In this document: piece by piece, positions 54,565 to 60,858 of the stretch | Layout: each line of letters begins with the position of its first letter | Position numbering within the stretch: the first letter of the stretch is position 1 | NCBI RefSeq assembly: GCF_018413465.1 | Contig: NZ_JAHCDK010000004.1 | Span: 124,001-188,000, forward strand | Origin: Flavobacterium sp. CYK-55 | GTDB taxonomy: Bacteria > Bacteroidota > Bacteroidia > Flavobacteriales > Flavobacteriaceae | Direction: 5' to 3' | Length of the DNA stretch: 64,000 nt | The notes under the pieces: model-generated | Told to the model about the DNA's origin: nothing | The model's database searches: none | What the model saw: the letters and a program-made list of their open reading frames with translations, nothing else | Made by a program: the position numbers and the translations under genes

Positions 54565-55287
54565 ATGAATTACTACATCATCCAATGGAGTTTAAACACC
54601 CAAGTCATGGGGCATTTACCGCAGGTGTCCGAGGTGATTCTTAATGGTCAGATGATTGATGACCCCAATTTTATCGATCGATTTCATTTTCAAAAAATTG
54701 AGACAACTCCTATTACCTCTTATCCCGTACTTGAACCTAAATCAAACCTCACTGACCTCATCCAAGTCGGAAGTATGGGTTTTACAAATAAGATTTTGAT
54801 TAGTAACCACCTTAAATCAATTCTTGAAAAAAACAGCGCTGAAGGATTGCAATTTATCCGGACCTCTGTTTATTGGCGCGGTATTGAAAAATCTGATTTT
54901 TGGTTGGTACATCCTTATGTATTCCAGTTGAATATGATAGATTTTTCAAGGTCAGAAGTATATTTAACCGAGATGGTCTTGAAAAAAATTGAGCAATTAA
55001 AAATAGCCTCCCTTGATGAGTTTCTAAAAGCGAAGCAAGAAATTGAAGAGCGCGGTTTTCCGTACGGCATCAAAATTGACAAACTTGCGCTCAACACCAA
55101 AACTAATTTAGGTTTTTTTGCCCTAGGACATATTGAAGGAGGGGTTAAGTTTTTAGTTTCGGCAGAGGTCAAACAAGCAATTGAAATCTCTGGTTGCACA
55201 GGAATAGAATTTCGACCGGCCGAGCTCTCATATAACGAATGGCTCAAACCCGGAGGTGAAAGAGAAAAACAATACGGAAAATTTTAG
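54565..55287 (+). CDS. Imm11/DUF1629-like protein
   Basis: 240 residues, no signal peptide. Starts 3 bp after the helicase stop, so probably co-transcribed with it. It resembles the imm11 (DUF1629) fold: a short N-terminal strand, ILISNHLKSILEKNSAEGLQFI in the middle, the segment WLVHPYVFQLNMIDFSRSE and the repeat-like VSAEVKQAIEISGCTGIEF near the end. Family members are immunity proteins for secreted nuclease-type toxins. No toxin gene was seen here. Its base composition is nearer to the host than that of the helicase gene, so it may have a separate origin. A role as a third component of the island is only inferred from the spacing. Confidence 0.6.
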   Translation: MNYYIIQWSLNTQVMGHLPQVSEVILNGQMIDDPNFIDRFHFQKIETTPITSYPVLEPKSNLTDLIQVGSMGFTNKILISNHLKSILEKNSAEGLQFIRTSVYWRGIEKSDFWLVHPYVFQLNMIDFSRSEVYLTEMVLKKIEQLKIASLDEFLKAKQEIEERGFPYGIKIDKLALNTKTNLGFFALGHIEGGVKFLVSAEVKQAIEISGCTGIEFRPAELSYNEWLKPGGEREKQYGKF

Positions 55288-55433
55288 AGTTCTCACCCCC
55301 AGCTCTGCAAAGTAATCCCCTAAAAAGCTGCGCAAAATCAGGAAACTTTGCGCCGTGGATAAACATCCCTTCTGCACTACAGCAAAGCGATGCTAACATC
55401 TAGGCGGGCAGATAAACAATAAAATCATAAACT

Positions 55434-56063
55434 ATGAACAAATTATTTTTTCTCTTATGCATATTCTCAATTACAACTTTATTTAGTTGCAAAAGTAATA
55501 TTGACGAAAAAGGAAATAATTTTCCAATTGTAAGTAAAAACAAATTACTTGTAGGATGGAAAACACTAAGCAATGATAGTGTTAAAGTTAATATCCCTAA
55601 AGGCTGGAAGCCAAAAAAAGTTGAAGGCCTTCTATTATACATCCCACTAGAAAAAGATAATGTTAAGATGTATTACGTTATTTTGAAAACCGATGTAAAA
55701 AAAATCAGCTTAAAAGGCTATTTAAAAGAAATATTCAAACAAGTTTATAATAAAAATAAAGACTTAAAGTACTTTTTAAAAGAATTTACTTTTAAAGATA
55801 AAAGTAAGTGTTATTCACTTGAGCTTTTCACTAAAGAAGCTAATATTGACTATAAAATCTACTCTCTTATTTATCTTAGAAATGATCAGATTTATGATTT
55901 TAGTTACAAAATTTTAAATGATGAAAATCAAGAGGCCTATTTGGATGGATATAGAACATTTTATAACGTTGCTTTTAGTTTTAGTTACAAAAATGAAAAT
56001 ATAATTAATGGTGAGGAATTTGTAATAAAAGACGAGAAAGATATACTTTATGATGATTTATGA
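55434..56063 (+). CDS. AT-rich lipoprotein of unknown function
   Basis: 209 residues. Lipoprotein signal MNKLFFLLCIFSITTLFSC, with Cys19 as the predicted lipidation site. The mature part (20-209) is Lys/Asn/Tyr-rich, with alternating beta strands and no recognised family: VNIPKGWKPKKVEGLLLYIP (about 51-70), YYVILKTDV, YSLIYLRNDQIYDFSYKIL and a tail ending KDILYDDL. Pattern of a protein with a user-like fold such as PsbP or SRPBCC was considered but not supported. Coding DNA is far more AT-rich than the neighbours, which fits recent acquisition. It lies 146 bp after the Imm11-like gene on the same strand, at the right edge of the island. Confidence 0.65.
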   Translation: MNKLFFLLCIFSITTLFSCKSNIDEKGNNFPIVSKNKLLVGWKTLSNDSVKVNIPKGWKPKKVEGLLLYIPLEKDNVKMYYVILKTDVKKISLKGYLKEIFKQVYNKNKDLKYFLKEFTFKDKSKCYSLELFTKEANIDYKIYSLIYLRNDQIYDFSYKILNDENQEAYLDGYRTFYNVAFSFSYKNENIINGEEFVIKDEKDILYDDL

Positions 56064-56259
56064 AATTATTCCATTTGATATTTAACTCCGCTACACTCCA
56101 TACAATTCGCCTGCGCCTCGGGTCAACATTCAACATTCAACACACGACAAAAACCATCCCTTTTATCTTACAGTGCAGCGTGTCTATAAATCAGCTGTAT
56201 CTTCTCAATCCGATGCATGAGAAATCTCAGACACTTCCCTTCTCAAGTGCTCAGCTAGC

Positions 56260-56442
56260 AATACAGGTTTAAAAAGTGTAGAAGGTTTAGAAGTTGAGTT
56301 GAAACAGCCTTGTAACCCACAACCCAGTACTGGTTTAAAAAGGGTAAAAGGTTTAAGAAGTTGAGTTGAAACAGCCGTGTAACCCACAACCCACTACTGG
56401 TTTAAAAAGTATAGAAAGTTTAGAAGTTTAGATTGAAGCATA
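56260..56442 (+). repeat. 66/67-bp repeat units (right cluster)
   Basis: A partial unit from 56260 and units from 56310 and 56377, 67 bp apart because of one inserted base. They carry the same core words as the array at 47796 in the same orientation. Confidence 0.85.
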
Positions 56443-57331
56443 ATTCGTAATTCATAATTCGTAATTCATACAACGACGCGTGTCAAAAGCGCAACGTGTC
56501 CCACACCAAACCCCTCAGTTCCGCGTCAGTGTCCAAGGCACAACACCCCACCAAAAATACGACAACAGACCCAGACTGATGGCTAGTGCCGCTGTGTTCT
56601 ATATCCGCCTATACTGGGCTCGGCTCGCGTTGCGCTCGTTCTTTCATCAACTTGGGCTGCGGCAACGGTGCTTGTAGAGCTTGATACAAAATTATGCCAA
56701 AATGGCCTTCAAAGTGCGGGGGTAGCACTCCAAAAATGTTAAAATTGCAAAAAAACACGTTTTTGTACGAAAAGAGTTATAATTCCGGCATTTTTAAAAA
56801 GGGTTTGTAGCAGATTGAAGGCAGGTTCAAGGCAGTCTGTTCGAGAAAAAAGCCGTTTTGTGCTACAAAGGTGCCTTAAATCTGTTTTAGATCTTAAACC
56901 TTTCTGAGCGCAAAATGAGCGTTGTAGGCGATGAGCTCGCCAACGGCTTTAACGAAATTTTAAGAATTCCTACTACCCCCACCTGCCCTAGGCTAAAAAA
57001 ACCTGAAACAAGCTTTATTTACTGGGATTTTCACACATAAACAGCACTTAAAAACAACCGCAAAAAAGCACTTTTTTGGGTATTTTTACAGAAAATCTAC
57101 CCCGATGCTTTAACAAATTATTAAGAAAAATAGGATGATTTTATACACGTTTAGCTGCTAGGCTGGTGATGAAGCAGGCGCGTTTTGGACACGGTTATGT
57201 CTATAGACACGTTGCACTACAGACACGTTGCACTACAGACCGCTGCGCTGCAAGATGGGAGAATTATGAATTACGAATTGCGAATTACGAATTAGGAACT
57301 AAGAATTATAGAATCATGCATTGCGGATAAT

Positions 57332-57394
57332 GTTTCAAGTGAACTTTTTAAACTTCCTACACTTTTTAAACCTGTAGCGGGTTGTGTGTTACAC
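57332..57394 (-). repeat. inverted 66-bp unit
   Basis: Read on the minus strand it starts GTGTAACACACAACCCGC, then GGTTTAAAAAGTGTAGGAAG. It is a single diverged unit in reverse orientation. Confidence 0.7.
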
Positions 57395-57515
57395 TACTGC
57401 TTCAAAAATCATTCAGCAAAACACAATCATCAATGATGTAGACCGCATTCATGAAGTGTAACTTCTCAGGCGCTCAGTTTAATGAGATTCCTCCTGCGTC
57501 GGAATGACAAGACAG

Positions 57516-57757
57516 AGATTTGTAGGGTTTGGAATTTGGTTTGTCGTTTACACGATTCAAAAACTTCAAAAATCAAAGTTCGTTAATCTTCAATCGTTAA
57601 TCATTTCGCTCAGGCACTCAGGCGCTCAGGTACTTATTCCCCCTCGACTGCGCTCGGGGTGACGAGGCAAAGATTTGTAGGGTTTGGAATTTGGTTTGTC
57701 GTTTACACGATTCAAAAACTTCAAAAATCAAAGTTCGTTAATCTTCAATCGTTAATC
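57516..57757. repeat. 87-bp direct repeat pair (155 bp apart)
   Basis: Copies at 57516-57602 and 57671-57757 run from AGATTTGTAGGGTTTGGAAT to CAATCGTTAATC and look identical by eye. Each is preceded by a short hairpin ending in a GAC word (CCTCCTGCGTCGGAATGAC and CTGCGCTCGGGGTGAC). The second copy overlaps the stop codon of the SRPBCC gene. Confidence 0.85.
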
Positions 57758-58183
57758 GTCCATCAATACGCGCTCCAGTCGGTTAAAGTTTTCCTCGTTT
57801 TTGGGCTCAACAAATGTTCTGATTTTTTCACAGGCTTCAACGCTGTCAAAAATCATGTTGAACGATATTTGTGTTTGGTGGGCCTCAAGGGCTAAAAACG
57901 CAACTTCCATAGCAAACAAGGGCGGTGTACTTCTTTGCCAAGCTACCTTTTGGTGGGGAATCACCACTGTAAAAACGGCTGCGTTTTCATAATGCCCTTG
58001 CTCGGAGCCGTGCATGGTAAGCCGCCAGTTTCCGCCGGGTTTGAGGTTAAATTCGTGGATGGTATTGGTAAAGCCTTCGGGGCCCCACCAGAGTTTGAGT
58101 AGCTCGGGATTTTCAAAAGCGGCATAAACTTTTGCAAGCGGGGCGTTTAATATTCTTGAACTGTATATTTCGCGTTGGTTCAT
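57752..58183 (-). CDS. SRPBCC / AHSA1 domain protein
   Basis: 143 residues, one START/Bet v1-like domain of the AHSA1 subgroup. The start REIYSSRILNAPLAKVYAAF, the turn PELLKLWWGPEGFTNTIHEF and the strand LKPGGNWRLTMHG are typical. Such small cytoplasmic proteins bind hydrophobic ligands; a reaction cannot be stated. The ATG at 58183 gives the usual N-terminus. Its stop codon (TAA, minus strand 57754-57752) lies in the last bases of an intergenic repeat, so the original C-terminus may have been slightly altered by the repeat. Confidence 0.88.
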   Translation of the reverse strand: MNQREIYSSRILNAPLAKVYAAFENPELLKLWWGPEGFTNTIHEFNLKPGGNWRLTMHGSEQGHYENAAVFTVVIPHQKVAWQRSTPPLFAMEVAFLALEAHQTQISFNMIFDSVEACEKIRTFVEPKNEENFNRLERVLMDD

Positions 58184-58310
58184 AGCGTTTGTTTATAGGT
58201 TTAGGTATTATGACAACCTTACGGTACATCCCATTGAGTACATACTAAGATATCATTTATTTTAAAAGTCTTATGAGCGGTGGGTCGCGGTAAATACTTT
58301 TGAACTGATA

Positions 58311-58961
58311 TCATTCGGATCTTTCAAGCAAGTCCGCGCTTTTAAAACGCATTTCTCCGCTTTGAAGGGTGAGCATTTGTTTGCACGGATGCAGCCAATA
58401 AGTGATGGTTTGGTCTTGAAATTGGTCAATCACTACGGTTTGATAGGCATTTACCAAAAAGCGAACAGGCAAATCTTGGGCAGCCAATTCAAGGGTTATG
58501 GTTCCGTTTGCGCTCTCAAAATTATTGAGCTGTTGCTGATTGTTTTGATTTTTTACCACCATCGGAATGGTTAGTTCAGACGGGCTTTTGACCACATACT
58601 GCGGCACAAAAACTACTTTGATCATCTTTGAGTGGGTTGGAATACCTTGCCAAGTGCGTGAAATGCTGTCTTGGGTTGTTTTATTAAAATGCACCACCAA
58701 CGAATCGCCTGTTAATTGATACCGACCATAGCCGGCCTGATCTAAAATATAGGCTCCTGAGCACGTTCTTTTGATTTTGCTTTTTGCGTTTTTGACCTGG
58801 GTCATGATAGGTGATTGACCTTTGTATTTTAAATAATACACTTCGTGATGGTCAAATAACGTAATATAGGCCAGACTATCGCGAGTCATTAAATTCCTGA
58901 CCACTTGCCGTTGCGCTTGGGCAGTTTGAAACAGCAACAAAAGGATAATAAAATATTTCAT
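58311..58961 (-). CDS. secreted protein of unknown function
   Basis: About 216 residues from the ATG at 58961, which directly heads a signal peptide (MKYFIILLLLFQTAQAQ). Another ATG at 59015 directly follows the stop of the upstream gene (TAGATG) and could couple translation, but it would bury the signal peptide 18 residues in. The mature part (TRDSLAYITLFDHHEVYYLK, then YQLTGDSLVVHFN) is beta-rich, with one Cys pair (CSGAY and HPCKQ). No family recognised. It has no T9SS domain, so it is probably periplasmic. Likely in one operon with the T9SS protein upstream. Confidence 0.7.
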   Translation of the reverse strand: MKYFIILLLLFQTAQAQRQVVRNLMTRDSLAYITLFDHHEVYYLKYKGQSPIMTQVKNAKSKIKRTCSGAYILDQAGYGRYQLTGDSLVVHFNKTTQDSISRTWQGIPTHSKMIKVVFVPQYVVKSPSELTIPMVVKNQNNQQQLNNFESANGTITLELAAQDLPVRFLVNAYQTVVIDQFQDQTITYWLHPCKQMLTLQSGEMRFKSADLLERSE

Positions 58962-59015
58962 CAGAGGTATCACATTAAGGCTTATCAAGCGGCTCGTTTT
59001 AAGGTTAGATGACAT

Positions 59016-59663
59016 CTACTGTATGATCAATTTATCTACCACCACATCGGTATTAGAATACAGCTTGATGATATAGATACCTGTGGGCAAATGCCCCACG
59101 TTTATTAGATTGCCGGGTTCAAAGCTTTGAATATATTGGCCCGATACATCATACAACATGATTTTCTGTAAATGATCTTGGGCTATATGAAGTATTTGGC
59201 GCGTCGGGTTTGGATATATCATGCCTTTTTTAGGAGCAAAGGTTTTGTTGGGCAACAACAATCCGCCATCAAAAATGGTTTGTACAAATCCTGATTCGGT
59301 AACTTCAGCGTTATAGACTGCCGTTACATGCATTTCAATTCCCTCTGTAAACGGATTGCCTTGGTTGTCTGCGGCCAAGAACGTTTCGCCATCGCAGTTG
59401 GTCACGATACCCATAATTTGGGTCCATAAATTATAAACGGTTCGTTCGGTCTGAAAACGATACAGCTCATTGTTGCGGTATACGTTATAGCCTATTAATT
59501 CGCCGTGGGGTTGTGCCGGTTCATCCCAACTGAGCTCAAAATAATTACGCGGATATTCATACCAATGACTCCAAGTTAAATTTTCAACCGGATTCGTTTG
59601 CCCAAAGGCATACACCTGAAACAACAAAACAAACAAGCAACTCTGGAGTATTTTTCTTTTCAT
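59016..59663 (-). CDS. FN3-like secreted protein with T9SS sorting domain
   Basis: About 215 residues from the ATG at 59663 (signal peptide MKRKILQSCLFVLLFQVYAFG). A single fibronectin III-like domain (about 25-130: NLTWSHWYEYPRNYFELSWD, LIGYNVYRNNELY, MHVTAVYNAEVTESG) is followed by a T9SS type A sorting domain (about 145-215: YPNPTRQILHIAQDHLQK to KLIIQ). Small size suggests a surface adhesin or accessory protein. The secreted protein of unknown function follows, with ATG candidates directly at its stop codon. Confidence 0.82.
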   Translation of the reverse strand: MKRKILQSCLFVLLFQVYAFGQTNPVENLTWSHWYEYPRNYFELSWDEPAQPHGELIGYNVYRNNELYRFQTERTVYNLWTQIMGIVTNCDGETFLAADNQGNPFTEGIEMHVTAVYNAEVTESGFVQTIFDGGLLLPNKTFAPKKGMIYPNPTRQILHIAQDHLQKIMLYDVSGQYIQSFEPGNLINVGHLPTGIYIIKLYSNTDVVVDKLIIQ

Positions 59664-59977
59664 AGCCAACAATTTTGTAAGGTTAAATATATAAAATTTA
59701 GCAATAGTTGGCATGTATTTATTTTACAGACAATTATTTACTGGCTTCTAGAAAAAGTGGTGGCTGGGTGATAACTGTCCATCGCTGTTACTCAAGTCAA
59801 CCAAAATAATTAACGAACTTTGATTTTTGAAACATCATTAGTAATTACCAATTCTTAATTCGTAATTCGTAATTCATAATTCGTAATTCCTACAGCGCAG
59901 CGGTCTATTGCGCAGCGTGTCTGTAGGCGCAGCCGTGTCTCAAAGCGCAGCGGTGTGTCCAAAGGCGCAGCCGTGTC
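59664..59977. other. 314-bp intergenic region with composite repeat
   Basis: Only the half near the M48 gene is repeat: TTAACGAACTTTGATTTTTG and GAAACATCATTAG words (59809-59841), ATTCGTAATTC words (59850-59889) and the E block from 59890. The E block is three to four near repeats of GCGCAGCGGTCT / GCGCAGCCGTGTCT and runs to the stop codon of the M48 gene (59978-59980). Confidence 0.7.
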
Positions 59978-59979
59978 TT
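59890..59979. repeat. E block abutting the M48 gene stop codon
   Basis: Contains TACAGCGCAGCGGTCT, GCGCAGCGTGTCTG, GGCGCAGCCGTGTCT twice and AAGCGCAGCGGTGTGTCC. The last words run into the TTA complement of the M48 stop at 59978-59980. Confidence 0.8.
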
Positions 59980-60790
59980 ATTTAAAAGTAACCCCAAACT
60001 TAGCAGCTTCGGCCTTAGCTTGCGGAATCATTTTTTTAATATTGGCAATACGCGTGGCATCTGAAGGGTGTGTACTCATAAACTCGGGTGGCGCTTGTCC
60101 GCCTGATTTGGCTGACATCCGTTGCCAAAAGGTAATGGCCTCTTGAGGGTTGTAACCGGCAATGGCCATCAGGGTCAAACCAATTTGGTCTGCTTCAGAC
60201 TCATGGCTGCGGCTAAAAGGCAACATAACGCCCACTGTAGAACCAATCCCGTAGGCTTGCATGAGTATTTGTTGGGTTTGTTCGCTTTTGGTTCCGGCTG
60301 CTACAGCAACTCCGGCGGCACCAATTTGTTGCAATTGTGCAGCGCTCATACGCTGGGCTCCGTGGTTGGCGAGTGCGTGTGAAACTTCGTGCCCCATAAC
60401 AGTGGCCAATCCGGCTTCGTTTTGGGTGATGGGTAGAATTCCGGTGTAGACTACGATTTTTCCGCCGGGCATACACCAAGCATTGACGTCTTTGCTGTCA
60501 ACGAGTTTATATTCCCACTGATAACCTTCAAGGTATTGGTCATAGCCATTGGCTTTGAGCCATTTTTCGGCTGCGGTTTTGATTTTGATGCCCACATCGG
60601 TTACACGCTTGGCATCGGCAGTTCCGGTAATGACTTTGTTTTCTTTTAAAAACTGCCCGTATTGCTGAAACGAGCTTGGAAATAACTCGCTATTGGATAC
60701 AAAATTTAAGTTGTTTTTTCCGGTAAACGGGTTTTTAGAACAACTCAAAGCCAAAGCGGTAAGGGCTGAGAATAGGGCTATTTTCTTCAT
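59978..60790 (-). CDS. M48-family metalloprotease lipoprotein
   Basis: About 270 residues from the ATG at 60790. Lipoprotein signal MKKIALFSALTALALSC, with Cys17 lipidated. The zinc site is H134-E-V-S-H138 (MGHEVSHALANHGAQRMS), with the third ligand in HESEADQIG (about 200). This is the BepA/LoiP-like periplasmic protease group, which degrades or refolds outer-membrane proteins; this member lacks the TPR domain of BepA. The longer frame from 60823 precedes the lipoprotein signal. A minus-strand TATTTTTG box lies at 60813-60820. The stop codon touches a repeat block. Confidence 0.88.
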   Translation of the reverse strand: MKKIALFSALTALALSCSKNPFTGKNNLNFVSNSELFPSSFQQYGQFLKENKVITGTADAKRVTDVGIKIKTAAEKWLKANGYDQYLEGYQWEYKLVDSKDVNAWCMPGGKIVVYTGILPITQNEAGLATVMGHEVSHALANHGAQRMSAAQLQQIGAAGVAVAAGTKSEQTQQILMQAYGIGSTVGVMLPFSRSHESEADQIGLTLMAIAGYNPQEAITFWQRMSAKSGGQAPPEFMSTHPSDATRIANIKKMIPQAKAEAAKFGVTFK

Positions 60791-60858
60791 AAGAAAAGTA
60801 TTGTTTAGGCTACAAAAATACAATTGTCAGATAAATGCTACTGCATTTCAACAAAATT

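Larger units (their letters stand above)
56064..57751. other. 1.7-kb non-coding region with modular repeats (right flank of the island)
   Basis: Begins one base after the lipoprotein stop. It contains a CCATACAATTCGCC block (about 56098-56111), an E-like fragment with CAGTGCAGCGTGTCTATAA (about 56171-56189), partial and full 66-bp units (56260-56442), ATTCGTAATTC words (56441-56469), a 0.7-kb block without repeats (about 56480-57180), a reversed E block (57197-57251), reversed AATTACGAATT words (57261-57296), a reversed 66-bp unit (57332-57394), then two 87-bp direct repeats (57516-57602, 57671-57757). No ORF is supported; frames at 56205-56387 (minus) and 56480-56677 (plus) are repeat-derived or lack any recognisable family. 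Confidence 0.7.

Noticed and set aside
56205..56387. Minus-strand 60-residue ORF
   Set aside because: It is a reading of the 66-bp repeat units; the 22-residue period comes from the repeat, and no start context or family is seen.
56480..56677. Plus-strand 65-residue ORF
   Set aside because: Lies in repeat-edge non-coding DNA, with odd composition and no recognised family or promoter.
48145..57751. Prophage or integrative element around the accessory genes
   Set aside because: No integrase, transposase, structural phage gene or tRNA target was seen; only repeat DNA flanks the region.
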